A stretch of DNA of 64,000 nucleotides, taken from the NCBI GenBank assembly GCA_943787745.1, contig CALSNJ010000002.1, positions 1,112,668-1,176,667 of the forward strand, given 5' to 3'. Source of the DNA: an uncultured Alphaproteobacteria bacterium (lineage in GTDB: Bacteria; Pseudomonadota; Alphaproteobacteria; UBA6615). The notes beneath the pieces are model-generated. The model had not been told where the DNA came from. It did no database searches and saw only the letters and a list, made by a program, of their open reading frames with translations. Below are positions 35,186-45,988 of this stretch, piece after piece; position 1 is the stretch's first letter; every line of letters starts with the position of its first letter. Made by a program: the position numbers and the translations under genes.

Positions 35186-36868
35186 TCAGCCTTCAGCCGC
35201 TCGCCCTTTGAGGGCGAACAGACCGCGTGGCCGTTTTTGAATGAATAGAATGATGATGACGAGGACAACGACCTTGCCAAGGATCGCTCCCGACACCGGT
35301 TCCAGGAATTTGTTGACGATGCCAAGTCCGAAGGCCCCGACAATTGTCCCCCAAAGACTGCCAACTCCGCCGAAGACAACCACCATGAAGCTATCCACGA
35401 TGAAGTTCTGACCAAGGTTTGGGCTGACATTCGAAATCTGGCTGAGAGCCACTCCGGCCACACCGGCGATTCCAGAACCCAACGCAAATGTCAGCGCATC
35501 GACCTGCCCTGTTCGAATACCCATCGACGACGCCATACCGCGGTTTTGAGTCACCGCGCGCATCTGCAGACCAAACCGGCTGTAGCGGATAAACGCAGCA
35601 AGTGCAGCGACCACCACAAGAGCGAACACCACGATATAGACGCGGTTGACGGTCACCGAGACACCACCCCCGATAGAGATCGCACCTGAGATCCAGTCCG
35701 GATTGGCAACCTCACGGTTGTTGGCCCCAAAGATCGACCGCACCATCTGCTGCAGGATCAGACTGACACCCCAGGTCGCGAGCAGCGTCTCCAGAGGCCG
35801 GCCATACAGAAACCGAATGCAGCCCCGTTCAATAAGAATGCCGAAGGCTGCCGCGACAACGAAAGCCGCTGGAATGGAGGCCAGCAGGTAAAACCCGAAG
35901 GCTTCTGCAGGCATCGTCGCTCGAAATATCTCCTGCACCACGAATGTCGTGTAGGCCCCAAGCATGATCATCTCGCCATGGGCCATATTGATGACGCCCA
36001 TCACACCGAAGGTGATTGCAAGGCCTATCGCGGCAAGCAGAAGGACAGACCCGAGGCTGATTCCGAAGATCAGATCTTCAGCCAGACCAAACAGTGCAAG
36101 CCGGTCATTGATGTCGTCGACGGCGTCCTGAACTGCGGCCCGCAGCGCATCATCGGGCTCAACAAATGATCCATCCGAATTTTTCAGGAGACGTCGTTCC
36201 AGCAACGACTTGATCTCGGGATCATTGCCGTCGGCCAGACGACTGACGGCAGCCCGACGCAAGGTAATATCGTCTGCGCCGAGCTCAAGGGTTGCGATCC
36301 CGGTTTCCAGCTTGGCGCGAATGCCAACATCTGTTTCCCGGTCACGTGCGCGCTTGAGAAGCGCGAGCGAGCCATCTGTCGGGCTGGCAATCACGTTCTC
36401 AACAGCCGCAAGACGCAGACCAGGGTCCGAACTCGAAAGCGCCAGTTGCCCGAGGACTCCCCGGATAATCCCGCGGAGCTTGTTGTTTGCGACGATCTTC
36501 TTGATATCGCGGCTGCCAGCTTCACCCAAAGCGGCGCCTGACACAGGATCGGTCAATTTATAAATTCGGTCGTCTCGATCGGCGATCACAACGGTCTGGT
36601 CGGATTTCCGTCCATAGAGACGGCCTTCGGTGAGGGCTTCCAGCGCTACGACGGCGCGGGCATCTCCGAGCTCCCCGAGAGCGACAACAGCAGCCGTCTT
36701 ATCTTTGAAGCTACGGACATTAAGTCCTGCAAGAGCTTGCTGAAGCGCGGCATCGTTTTGCTGGGCCTGTAAAGCTTCGCCCGGCGCGATAATCGCGAGC
36801 AGGGCCAATAGAATGGAAAAGATGACGACCCGACAACGCGGAGCGACGTGTTTTTTGGTGACTGACAT
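35186..36868 (-). CDS. urtB: Urea ABC transporter permease UrtB
   Basis: A 560-residue protein: signal-like first helix (VVIFSILLALLAIIAPGEAL), a HEAT-like periplasmic domain (about residues 40-255, e.g. KTAAVVALGELGDARAVVAL), then a LivH-type permease starting ISLGSVLLLAAIGLAITFGV with GMASSMGIRTGQVDALTFAL. The large N-terminal extension is characteristic of UrtB. It follows urtA after a 93-base gap that contains a strong hairpin. Confidence 0.95.
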   Translation of the reverse strand: MSVTKKHVAPRCRVVIFSILLALLAIIAPGEALQAQQNDAALQQALAGLNVRSFKDKTAAVVALGELGDARAVVALEALTEGRLYGRKSDQTVVIADRDDRIYKLTDPVSGAALGEAGSRDIKKIVANNKLRGIIRGVLGQLALSSSDPGLRLAAVENVIASPTDGSLALLKRARDRETDVGIRAKLETGIATLELGADDITLRRAAVSRLADGNDPEIKSLLERRLLKNSDGSFVEPDDALRAAVQDAVDDINDRLALFGLAEDLIFGISLGSVLLLAAIGLAITFGVMGVINMAHGEMIMLGAYTTFVVQEIFRATMPAEAFGFYLLASIPAAFVVAAAFGILIERGCIRFLYGRPLETLLATWGVSLILQQMVRSIFGANNREVANPDWISGAISIGGGVSVTVNRVYIVVFALVVVAALAAFIRYSRFGLQMRAVTQNRGMASSMGIRTGQVDALTFALGSGIAGVAGVALSQISNVSPNLGQNFIVDSFMVVVFGGVGSLWGTIVGAFGLGIVNKFLEPVSGAILGKVVVLVIIILFIQKRPRGLFALKGRAAEG

Positions 36869-36918
36869 GGCGTATCGGTCCTGAAACTTAGTTAGCGGTT
36901 ATTCTTATTTGTTGATTG

Positions 36919-36948
36919 CCCCCGCCGACTCCGAAGAGACGGCGGGGG
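36919..36948 (-). other. Intercistronic hairpin between urtA and urtB
   Basis: Arms 36919-36927 and 36940-36948 (CCCCCGCCG and CGGCGGGGG) pair perfectly over 9 bp. There is no T-run, so it is not an intrinsic terminator. Hairpins at this place often protect the abundant binding-protein mRNA from 3' decay and so raise UrtA above the membrane components; that role is inferred. Confidence 0.55.
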
Positions 36949-36961
36949 AAACCGCATACGC

Positions 36962-38245
<1,284 letters not shown>

Positions 38246-38290
38246 TTGAAAGCCTCCGTTAGAGGGCGTTATTGCACCGCAACATCCATC

Positions 38291-38305
38291 GCAAGCGTCG
38301 TGCCA
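38291..38305 (-). promoter_or_regulatory. Sigma-54 promoter of urtA
   Basis: The minus strand reads TGGCAC-GACGC-TTGC, an exact match to the -24/-12 consensus TGGCACN5TTGC. Transcription would start near 38279, about 34 bases before the urtA start codon. Sigma-54 with NtrC is the usual control of urea transport in proteobacteria, so nitrogen limitation probably switches on the whole urea block. Confidence 0.8.
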
Positions 38306-38402
38306 AAACCTCATAGGTTCGTAAGCAGCTGTTTTATGGGTAACTTTTCTCTTGCCGCTCAAAATTTGCACAGGGACAGCCGAACAGACTGCACATTTAT
38401 TA

Positions 38403-38422
38403 TGCGCATCACTTTTTGTGCA
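38403..38422. promoter_or_regulatory. Candidate NtrC binding site upstream of urtA
   Basis: TGCGCA, eight bases, TGTGCA: a near-perfect dyad of the NtrC type (TGC...GCA) about 100 bases upstream of the sigma-54 promoter, the normal distance for an enhancer. Several other TGCAC/GTGCA half sites lie within 38360-38460. The assignment is inference from motif and spacing. Confidence 0.45.
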
Positions 38423-38530
38423 CATTTTTTGCCCACTCTCAGCATGTGAACAAGTGCGCGTTGTGCTTTTCCGTTGATGGGAATCCGGGTTACGATCCGG
38501 CATCTTCCAATTCTGAGAGTGAGCAAGACG

Positions 38531-39568
38531 ATGTCCACTGCCGAAGTCATTCTTCCTGACGAACTTTCCGACGAAGAAATTCCGATCCTTGATCTTGGCC
38601 CGTTTCTGGCCGGCGAAGATGGCGCACTTGAGCGCCTCGCGTCTGAATTGCGTTACGCGCAGGAAAACATCGGCTTCTATTTCATCGTGAATCACGGTGT
38701 TCCGCAGGAGCTGCTGGACCGCACCACAGACAATCTCATTCGGTTCTTTGATCTGCCTGACGAAACAAAGCGCAGCTTTCCGAATTACGTGCCGCCACTT
38801 TCAACGATCTATGTCTCGTCAACGGTGAACGAGAACACAAAACCGGATCTCAACGAGATGCTGCGCATGGTGCGCGAGCGCCCGGACGATCATCCCGCCA
38901 TCAAGGCCGGCCTGACATCCCACGGGCCAAATCACTGGCCCGCTGAAGACCTGCTTCCCGGCTGGAAAAGCCAGATGCTCGAATATTACGACGCGATGGA
39001 AAACCTCGGCAGCCGGATGCTGCCGCTTTATGCCACCGCACTCGACATGCCCGCCGACTATTTCGACGGCCTGTTTGATGACCCGGTCTGGACAACCCGT
39101 AATCAGCACTACGCCGCCGTTGAAGCCGAGGAGAATCAATTCGGCATCGCGCCGCATCGCGACCATGGGTTCCTGACCCTGTTGCCCGTCGCAGCAGAAG
39201 CCGGCCTCCAGATCGGCACGGCCTCGGGTCAATGGATTCCGGTTTCGAATATCGAAGGTGCCATCATCGTCAACACCGGTGAATTCCTGAACCGCTGGAC
39301 CAATGGTCGCTTCATGGCGACACCGCATCGGGTGATCCCGCCAAAGAACGACCGGTATTCGCTGGCCTTTTTCTACAATCCGACTTGGGACACCGTGGCC
39401 GATCCTCTGCCGACCTGCGTCAGCGCGGACAATCCGGCACAGTTCAAGCCGGTCCGCTTCCAGGATTATCGGGACTGGTATCTGAACGTGAATTACCTGA
39501 CCGAACTCGACAAGGCGACGCCGGAACCCCCGAGCGTCGAAGAGAGCACGCTTCCGCGCTCTCTCTAG
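38531..39568 (+). CDS. 2-oxoglutarate/Fe(II)-dependent oxygenase (isopenicillin N synthase-like)
   Basis: A 345-residue protein with the DIOX_N region (IPILDLGPFLAGEDGALERL, then NIGFYFIVNHGVPQELLDRT) and the 2OG-FeII_Oxy core. Iron ligands are His and Asp in APHRDHGFLT and the distal His in MATPHRVIPP; Arg in DRYSLAFF should bind 2-oxoglutarate. The start ATG at 38531 is preferred over 38474 by sequence. It faces away from urtA. Its substrate is unknown; family members oxidise amino acids, sterols and other small molecules. Confidence 0.85.
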   Translation: MSTAEVILPDELSDEEIPILDLGPFLAGEDGALERLASELRYAQENIGFYFIVNHGVPQELLDRTTDNLIRFFDLPDETKRSFPNYVPPLSTIYVSSTVNENTKPDLNEMLRMVRERPDDHPAIKAGLTSHGPNHWPAEDLLPGWKSQMLEYYDAMENLGSRMLPLYATALDMPADYFDGLFDDPVWTTRNQHYAAVEAEENQFGIAPHRDHGFLTLLPVAAEAGLQIGTASGQWIPVSNIEGAIIVNTGEFLNRWTNGRFMATPHRVIPPKNDRYSLAFFYNPTWDTVADPLPTCVSADNPAQFKPVRFQDYRDWYLNVNYLTELDKATPEPPSVEESTLPRSL

Positions 39569-39575
39569 CTGCGCT

Positions 39576-40124
39576 TCAGGGTAACGGGTCGGGCTCACCA
39601 TTCTTGGTCGGCATCCTGTAGGCAACCATTGTCAGGCAGACCGAGGTGTAGAGGCCAATCAGGCCGAGCACCTCGTTGATGCCCACTTCGCCGATGGTGT
39701 TGTCCGCGCGTGACCAGAGCGCATCATCGAGCCCCTGTCCATTCGCCAGAGCCGACGTGACGTCATAGCAAACCGCCTCATCTTCATTTTCGAAGTCAGG
39801 CGTCCGGCCCATGCGGATGGCCTCAACGATGGCAGGGTCCACACCGGCCTTTTCGGCTGCGGGCCCATGCGACGTCCAGACATACTGCGCCCGCCAGTGC
39901 TTTGCGATCACCAGCACAACAACCTCGACCAGGCGTTCTTCGAGCGAGACCCCATGGCGCAGGAACTCCTCAACCGGCTCAATGCGATCCGAGAACCCCG
40001 GTGAAGCGAGCCAGAACTGATAAGGCCCGGGAACATACCCGCGTTCCTTCAAAATGCGGTCATAGACCATCCGCGCATCCGGACTCAGATTGTCGGGGTC
40101 AAACGGCGGAAACCGGGACGGCAT
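39576..40124 (-). CDS. Carboxymuconolactone decarboxylase (CMD/AhpD)-like protein
   Basis: A 182-residue helical protein starting MPSRFPPFDPDNLSPDARMV. The CMD region is SLEERLVEVVVLVIAKHWRA-QYVWTSHGPAAEKAGVDPAI, but the CxxC of AhpD peroxidases is absent (it reads YVWTSH), so it is more like gamma-carboxymuconolactone decarboxylases or related enzymes of unknown substrate. Its ATG overlaps the stop of the FAH-family gene (TGATG), so the two are translated together. Confidence 0.75.
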   Translation of the reverse strand: MPSRFPPFDPDNLSPDARMVYDRILKERGYVPGPYQFWLASPGFSDRIEPVEEFLRHGVSLEERLVEVVVLVIAKHWRAQYVWTSHGPAAEKAGVDPAIVEAIRMGRTPDFENEDEAVCYDVTSALANGQGLDDALWSRADNTIGEVGINEVLGLIGLYTSVCLTMVAYRMPTKNGEPDPLP

Positions 40125-40900
40125 CAGTTCAAATCCTCATAGGTGTTCGACAAGGTTCCAATGCCATCAATGATCACATCAATCGTCGCCCCCGGCTTCA
40201 TGGGCAGCGCGCCGGGGCCTGTACCACAGGCAATCAGATCGCCCGGATGCAGGGTCATTGATTCCGACAGTCGTGCCACGATTTCAGCGGGCTGCATGAA
40301 CAGATCGCTGACAGGATAGTTCTGGCGTTCGCGCCCGTTCAACTCGGCCCGGATAGAACTCCCAGACAAATCCGCACCAGTGACGATGGCCGGACCAAAC
40401 GCCCCAAACGTGTCGAAGCCCTTGGCACGGGCCCATTGGGGAAAGGACGGATCGGCATCGAGCAGTTGCATCGCTGTGACGTCGTTGACGCAAGTGTAGC
40501 CAAATATCGCCTTCTCGGCAGTTGCCACATCAGCATTGGCGCAGACATCACCGATCACAATGCCAAGCTCGGCCTCATAAATCACACGACCATCATAGGC
40601 GGCGGGCTTGCAGATCACCCCATCGGGCGCGAGATAACAGGAAGATGGCTTGAGAAAAAACAGAGGATACTCCGGCTTCTCCAGTCCCTGTTTCTCTGCC
40701 GAGGATTTTGAATTGTTCCAGAGCGCGATCATCTTGCCCGGCTCGCATGGCGTCAGCAGCGCGACATCACCCGCAGCGACTGTCTTACCTGTCGAAGCTG
40801 GGGTGGAGAACATATCTCCTTCATAGACTTCAATTTGTGAATTCTCGAGCGTGCCGAAACCAACCTGCCCGTCCTGTTCGTACCTGACCCAATGCGTCAC
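40124..40900 (-). CDS. Fumarylacetoacetate hydrolase (FAH) family protein
   Basis: A 258-residue protein from a GTG start (VTHWVRYEQDGQVGFGTLEN). FAH landmarks: FFLKPSSCYLAPDGVICKPA, the metal-binding acidic cluster VIYEAELGIVIGDV, GYTCVNDVTAM, and GDLIACGTGPGALPMKPGAT. Members hydrolyse or decarboxylate acylpyruvate-like compounds in catabolic pathways. Coupled to the CMD-like gene, suggesting a shared route for an organic acid. The exact reaction is unknown. Confidence 0.88.
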   Translation of the reverse strand: MTHWVRYEQDGQVGFGTLENSQIEVYEGDMFSTPASTGKTVAAGDVALLTPCEPGKMIALWNNSKSSAEKQGLEKPEYPLFFLKPSSCYLAPDGVICKPAAYDGRVIYEAELGIVIGDVCANADVATAEKAIFGYTCVNDVTAMQLLDADPSFPQWARAKGFDTFGAFGPAIVTGADLSGSSIRAELNGRERQNYPVSDLFMQPAEIVARLSESMTLHPGDLIACGTGPGALPMKPGATIDVIIDGIGTLSNTYEDLN

Positions 40901-41049
40901 CGTTTGCCCCCGGATGCGGTTTTCAATAGGTCGTGATACTGCCCGCAGGAAACGACGACGACAACCACGCGACAGCATTGATCTTGATCATGGCGCGCCC
41001 TCGAAGAGCAGGTATAGTTTGCACTGAACACTTTAAAGGAATTCGAGAT

Positions 41050-41583
41050 ATGGCCGCACAAACCGGATCAACCATCGTTGCTACGTTCAAAAGTTCAAAG
41101 CCGTTTCTCACCGCGCTGGAGACCTTGCTCGACAACGGTGTCGGAAGCGATCAGATCAGTGTGCTCAGCGATCACGACACGATATCGGATCGCTTTGGGT
41201 TTGTACCTCCCACAGCAGAACTGGCCGAACGCGCCGACACGCCCCGGGAATCACTCGACGCCAGAAGCAGCGTTGATCATGCCATCGACCTTATAAGTGA
41301 AACGGTCGCCGTGCTGACCGCCATCGGCACAGCCACGGCAGCCCTTGCCGTAGGTGGGCCTGTTGGCGTAGCGACCGGCGCAGCGGCGGCGACTCAACTT
41401 TCGGTGGATGAAATCCTGAGCGAGCATATCGACGAAGAATGGCGCGAACAGCTGCAGCAGAGCGTGCAGGATGGTGGCATCATTCTCTGGATTCACACCA
41501 ACAATGATGAAGACAAAGCCAAGGCGGAGGCCATCCTTCAGGCAACAGGCGGGCAGCACGTGCACGAGCCAGCCGGGCGCTAG
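41050..41583 (+). CDS. YflT-like general stress domain protein
   Basis: A 177-residue protein from MAAQTGSTIVATFKSSKPFL. The first part resembles the alpha/beta fold of heat-induced stress protein YflT (a flipping-sequence beta strand followed by LETLLDNGVGSDQISVLSDH). A glycine/alanine-rich helical hairpin follows (LTAIGTATAALAVGGPVGVA), then a charged tail. Function is not known; a membrane-associated stress protein is possible. It is transcribed alone between the FAH gene and NIPSNAP. Confidence 0.55.
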   Translation: MAAQTGSTIVATFKSSKPFLTALETLLDNGVGSDQISVLSDHDTISDRFGFVPPTAELAERADTPRESLDARSSVDHAIDLISETVAVLTAIGTATAALAVGGPVGVATGAAAATQLSVDEILSEHIDEEWREQLQQSVQDGGIILWIHTNNDEDKAKAEAILQATGGQHVHEPAGR

Positions 41584-41687
41584 AATCGTCTCACCTGACG
41601 TCGCCCCACCCAACGGCCCCTTGCACAGCGCGCCTGAAAACAGCACCCTGACATCAAGCAACAACAGATGCGTCTCAGGGGGACAAA

Positions 41688-42323
41688 ATGCTTCACGAAC
41701 TACGAACCTACACCGCACTTCCAGGTGCCATTCCCGAAGTCCTGAAAGCCAATGAAGAAGTCGGCCGCAAGGTTCGCGGCGACGACTACGGCGTTCTGGA
41801 AGGTTACTGGTACACCGAGATGGGGCCGCTCAATCAGGTGATGCACCTATGGCGCTATGACAGCTTTGAAGAGCGCGCGCGTCTGCGCGGCGAGCTCGGT
41901 AAGGTCGAAGGCTGGACCAAGGAATATGTGCCGCGCCTGCGCCCGTTGCTAACCCAGCAATCCACGCGTTTCCTGATCAACACCAAACCGATCACAGCGC
42001 CAGAGAAGGACGGAAATTTCTATGAGTTCCGCAACTACCGTGTGAAGCCGGGTGCCGGCAAAGCGTGGATGGATGCATTCCTCGCGGTTATGCCGACACG
42101 TGAGAAATACTCGAAGAACGTGGCAGCCTGGATGACGGAAGGGCCCAACCCGAACGAGGTTTGTCACCTTTGGGCCTATCAAAGTCTTGAGGACCGCACC
42201 GCGGCCCGCGCCGGTGTCGCACAGGAACCGGCCTGGCAGGAATTCGCCAAAACGGCCGGTGCGCATCTGGAAGAAATGACCTCCACGATGATCATGCCGT
42301 CGAGCTTCTCGCCGCTGAAGTAG
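41688..42323 (+). CDS. NIPSNAP-family protein (two ferredoxin-like domains)
   Basis: A 211-residue protein with two copies of the NIPSNAP/dimeric alpha-beta barrel domain. The first starts MLHELRTYTALPGAIPEVLK with LNQVMHLWRYDSFEERARLR; the second starts FYEFRNYRVKPGAGKAWMDA with EVCHLWAYQSLEDRTAARAG. The repeated HLWxYxSxEdR motif shows internal duplication. The biochemical role in bacteria is not established. Confidence 0.85.
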   Translation: MLHELRTYTALPGAIPEVLKANEEVGRKVRGDDYGVLEGYWYTEMGPLNQVMHLWRYDSFEERARLRGELGKVEGWTKEYVPRLRPLLTQQSTRFLINTKPITAPEKDGNFYEFRNYRVKPGAGKAWMDAFLAVMPTREKYSKNVAAWMTEGPNPNEVCHLWAYQSLEDRTAARAGVAQEPAWQEFAKTAGAHLEEMTSTMIMPSSFSPLK

Positions 42324-42332
42324 CCGGGCTCA

Positions 42333-42580
42333 TCACTCGGGCGGGAGAATTTCCTGCACACAGATCTGATCCACAAGATGGGCGCGTCCGATATCATCGA
42401 GATGCGCCCTTTTGTGTTCATTGGCCAGATTGGCACCCAGCCCCTGGGTCATCGCCTGCACCACCGAACGGTCGCTCATATCCAGCCAGAATGAGCGCCG
42501 CACAAGCTTGCCGTCGGCGTCCCGCGCGAACGCGTCTTCCGGGTTCATACCAAGGTCAGGCATATAAAAATCTGGCACGT
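42333..42580 (-). CDS. Small protein of unknown function
   Basis: About 82 residues from a GTG at 42580 preceded by GAGGAATGATGAC (VPDFYMPDLGMNPEDAFARD). It contains a basic/aromatic patch KLVRRSFWLDMSDRSVVQAM and ends VQEILPPE. A longer form with a Cys-rich start (MPNAFVSWRDACICGL, from 42683) is possible. I do not recognise the family. It is divergent from the secreted protein gene at 42721. Confidence 0.4.
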
Positions 42581-42720
42581 CATCATTCCTCAAGCGTTGT
42601 GGCCCGCAGCATAGGGGTGCGCCACCACGCTCGACCAGTCCACAGATGCACGCGTCTCGCCAAGATACGAACGCATTGGGCATAATCTCGCGATAAAGTT
42701 GTTTCGAAACGGAGAGCCCA

Positions 42721-43293
42721 ATGATCGAGAGTTCCCAAACATTATCTGCCATCGCGGCAGCCTGTTTGATTCTTTCTGCCAGCGTGCAAGGCGCTGTTGC
42801 GCAGCAAAGCAAAACCCTTGGCGGACGCATCATCGGCGAAGCCGAGTGGCAACGCATTACCCCGGCGGCCAGCGAATTCGACGTCACCAGTCCCCACCAC
42901 TTTATGGTCCGGAAGAAGGTCTTTTCCCAGCGCTACCAGGAACGGTGGACAGATCAACGCAGCACGCGCGATGGCGCACGACTTGCTGTCTTCTACGAAC
43001 GACTGAACGTTGGCAGCTTCACCACAAGTTCCTACGAACAAACTTTCGAGCGGCTGGCCGTAGGCCTGGCCGGGCATTTCGGGACAGATGTGGATGACAT
43101 CCGATACGAGAAACTGAGCCGCGCGTTCCGGCTCGCCTATCTCCCGCACGGCGCGAATCATTGCGCCATGGGTATGCGCATCTTCGGCGTTTCGCAGGGC
43201 GGGCACACATCGTTCAATGGGGACCGAAATATACGCGTGACTGTCTGCAAACAGGGTGCCCCCGATGACCCGCTCCTCAAGACATCTCATTAG
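42721..43293 (+). CDS. Secreted hypothetical protein
   Basis: A 190-residue protein with a signal peptide (SAIAAACLILSASVQGAVAQ, cleavage near residue 28). The mature part has two cysteines (GANHCAMGMRIF and RVTVCKQGAP) that may form a disulfide. No known domain. It is flanked by a divergent small gene and a 621-base stretch without supported genes. Confidence 0.55.
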   Translation: MIESSQTLSAIAAACLILSASVQGAVAQQSKTLGGRIIGEAEWQRITPAASEFDVTSPHHFMVRKKVFSQRYQERWTDQRSTRDGARLAVFYERLNVGSFTTSSYEQTFERLAVGLAGHFGTDVDDIRYEKLSRAFRLAYLPHGANHCAMGMRIFGVSQGGHTSFNGDRNIRVTVCKQGAPDDPLLKTSH

Positions 43294-43914
43294 CGCCGAC
43301 GGCCCTCGGGTCGATGTCTGGCCTTCAGCGAGACGGTAAACGTCTAACCAATCCAGGCGCGCCAAAGACACAATCTGGTCACGAGGCTTCAACAAGTCCT
43401 ATTTCGTACTAGCTCTCAGCCGAGCGACAGTTCAGCTCTCGGCATCAACCGATCGCAAGCCAACTGGCAGACACCGCGCCCCTTGCGATGTCGATGGCAG
43501 GGTAGGTCCGAGCTTGTCGGGACAGGTCGAAATCGACTGGGCAGGGAAACCAACCGCACCGGAAAACCGGAACGATTTTTCTGCGCCACGATCAAACCCG
43601 CGAAGCCGGATGCTGATCACCGGTCGAAGGTGCATTCCGATCAGCGTAACGGTGCGGGTACGAACAGGGATCATGGGCCGATAGCCGGCGCCAATGCATT
43701 GACAGCCACGGGGCGTTTACTGCACCGATGGGGCAGGCAATGGTTCGTCACGGGGACCTGGTACGGCAACAGCCGCGGAAATGGCATCCAGTTCACGATT
43801 GGTGGCAGCGTAGCAGAGGCAACAACCCAATCGACCGCGACGCGGCAATCCGGTTTCAGCGATGGCCCCGAGTTAGGCTAGGCTCAGATCCGCAAATATC
43901 CCGGGAGAGAGACA
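43294..43914. other. 621 bases without a supported gene
   Basis: Stops occur often in most frames. One plus-strand frame (43483-43881) stays open and ends with a sensible-looking stretch, WFVTGTWYGNSRGNGIQFTI, but its first half is arginine-rich and unlike a protein, and no ribosome site precedes it. It may be the degenerate 3' part of a lost gene. The cupin promoter should lie near 43880. Confidence 0.35.
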
Positions 43915-44502
43915 ATGAAAGCCGTAAACCTGAATTCACCAGACATGTCCAATCGCGTGGCGCGGTTCAAGGACCTCGTTCCTTACAAGCAGTCAATCAT
44001 GGACGGAACCGGCATTCCCGCCGAAGCCGTTGAGGTTGTCTCGGCCAAATCCGTCTATCCGATCATGTCACCCGAAGGCTGGGAAGGACGTTCTGCCGTG
44101 GCACCCGTCAAGGGCATGGATGGCCTGACCGTCACCATCGCCGAGTGCCCGCCGGGCAACCATCCGGGCCTGCACAGCCATTCGCACACTGTTGAGAACT
44201 TCTTCTGCCTGAACGGCAAGTTCCGCGTGTCCTGGGGAGAGAACGCCGAAAACTCCGTTGAGCTCGAACCGATGGATTTCGTTTCGGTTCCCGCCGGCGT
44301 TTATCGCGACTTTCACAACATCTCGGATGAAACCGCGCGCCTGCTGGTGATGATCCAGAATGTCAAAGGTGACACGAAGGACGAAGTTGTCTTCCACCCG
44401 GAAGTCGGGCAGGAAATCCTGGAGAAATTCGGCGAAGACACGGTTGTGGCCATGGACAAGGTCGGCTTCCGGTTTGCCGACCGTATTCAGGCTGCCGAGT
44501 AG
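43915..44502 (+). CDS. Cupin domain protein
   Basis: A 195-residue protein with a single cupin_2 barrel. Motif 1 is visible as PPGNHPGLHSHSHTVENFFC (metal-type His residues and Glu) and motif 2 as EPMDFVSVPAGVYRDFHNIS. A GAGAGA ribosome site precedes the ATG. It lies head-to-head in convergence with the racemase-family genes. It could be a dioxygenase, isomerase or sugar/organic-acid binding protein; the substrate is not evident. Confidence 0.8.
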   Translation: MKAVNLNSPDMSNRVARFKDLVPYKQSIMDGTGIPAEAVEVVSAKSVYPIMSPEGWEGRSAVAPVKGMDGLTVTIAECPPGNHPGLHSHSHTVENFFCLNGKFRVSWGENAENSVELEPMDFVSVPAGVYRDFHNISDETARLLVMIQNVKGDTKDEVVFHPEVGQEILEKFGEDTVVAMDKVGFRFADRIQAAE

Positions 44503-44506
44503 GCCC

Positions 44507-45229
44507 TTATTCGACGATCTCGGTCTCCAGCAGGAGTTTTCCGAAGCCGGGGATCGGATCGTTGATGCCCATCTTGCGTAGCGCATACCAGTAGGTTGCC
44601 GCGTTGACAGACAGGACCGGCTTGCCGAACTTGTCCTCTAGCTCCTGTACAAGCGGAACGATACCCAGCGATCCACCGACATGGAGCAGTGTGTCGATGT
44701 CGGGGCCATCGACCTCCTCGAAGGCTTCGATCACGCGCTCCATGGGCACGTTCACCGCATTGACCGGGTGATCCACGAGAAGCGCGGTTGCCGCACCAAT
44801 CTCGAAACCCATCGCTGTTTAGTAGTCGACGGCACTCTTTGAATTCTCAACTGAGAGCGGCGACATCATCCCGACTCGCTTGGCACCAACTGTGCGCAAG
44901 GCGGCAATCACAGCGTCGGTTGCCAGAGCAAAGGGCTTGCCCTCGCTGCGCTTGGCAAACTCGTCCGTGTACCAGGCCTGCTTGTCGACCGACCAATCGC
45001 GCATCTCGAGCGAATTGCCACCAATGATCATGTCCGGCCAGCATTTCAGGGTGTGGGGCACCACCTCCAGCACCGCTTCACCCACCGTATCGGGGCTTGT
45101 GATGTTGAAGCGGTACATCTGATTGCTTATGCCCTCAGGGCGCATCATTTCGTATTCCGGCTGCATGTTGGAATTCTGCACCGGAATGAGAACGGCGACG
45201 ACGCCGCGGGGTCCAAAACGATCTGGCAT
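44507..45229 (-). pseudogene. Asp/Glu racemase-superfamily gene with an in-frame stop
   Basis: The frame runs from MPDRFGPRGVVAVLIPVQNS to FGKLLLETEIVE over 241 codons but is broken by TAA at 44819-44821. The tandem paralogue has Tyr at this place (DYYEALGY versus DY-stop-TAMGF), so a single TAC-to-TAA change explains it. The fold is that of arylmalonate decarboxylase/maleate isomerase enzymes, but the first catalytic-cysteine position reads GGNSLEM and the second VNAATYWY, so Cys-dependent chemistry is doubtful. Two separate peptides are the alternative reading. Confidence 0.8.
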
Positions 45230-45265
45230 GGGTCTGGGCTTTCTGGTTGTTAAGGCATTAAGCGG

Positions 45266-45988
45266 TCAGGCGGCCACGTCCCTGTTCATCAGGAGTTGGC
45301 CGAAGCCGGGCATCGGGTCGTTCACACCGATCTGGCGCAGCGCGTACCAGTAGGTCGCCGCATTGACCGACACGATCGGCTTCCGGAAATGGTCTTCAAG
45401 TTCCGCGATCATCGACACAATACCCAGCGCACCACCGACATGGACGAGGGTGTCGATGTCTGGCTTGTTGATCTCCTCGAACGCCGCGATCACCTGATCG
45501 CGTTGCACCTTGATGATGTCTTCGGATTTTTCGACCTTCAGCGAAACGGCATAGGGAACCGCGTAGCCAAGCGCCTCGTAGTAGTCCTGAACACTTCTGG
45601 AATGCGCCGAGGACATCGGGGAAATCACACCGAACCGCTTCGCACCCAGTGTCTGGAGCGCCGCGGCCGTGGCATCTGTCGCCAGAACCGTCTTCACACC
45701 ATCGGCTGCATCGGCAAAGGCGGTCCGAAATTCTAACTGGCGCATCTGCGACCAATCATGCATCTCCAGAGACATGCCGCCAATGATCACATCGGGCCAG
45801 CACAGCCGGGTATCCGGCACGACATCGAGAATGGCCTCGCTTGCCCGGTTATGGTTGGCAAGGTTGAACCGATACATCTGGTTGCTGACACCGTCGGGGC
45901 GCATGGATTCATATTCGGGCTGCATATTGGAGTTCTGAACGGGAATCAGTACAGCAACGACACCACGAGGGCCAAATCTGTCAGGTAT
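45266..45988 (-). pseudogene. Tandem Asp/Glu racemase-superfamily paralogue with ATG-to-ATA start
   Basis: The coding sequence from PDRFGPRGVVAVLIPVQNSN onward matches the neighbouring paralogue, but the codon where that gene has its ATG is ATA here (45986-45988), and no ATG, GTG or TTG occurs in frame between the upstream stop and the internal Met at 45925 (MQPEYESMRPDG). Translation from 45925 would give 219 residues without the first beta strand and its conserved Asn. It may be inactive, or start at a non-standard codon. The residues replacing catalytic cysteines read GGMSLEM and VNAATYWY. Confidence 0.65.
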
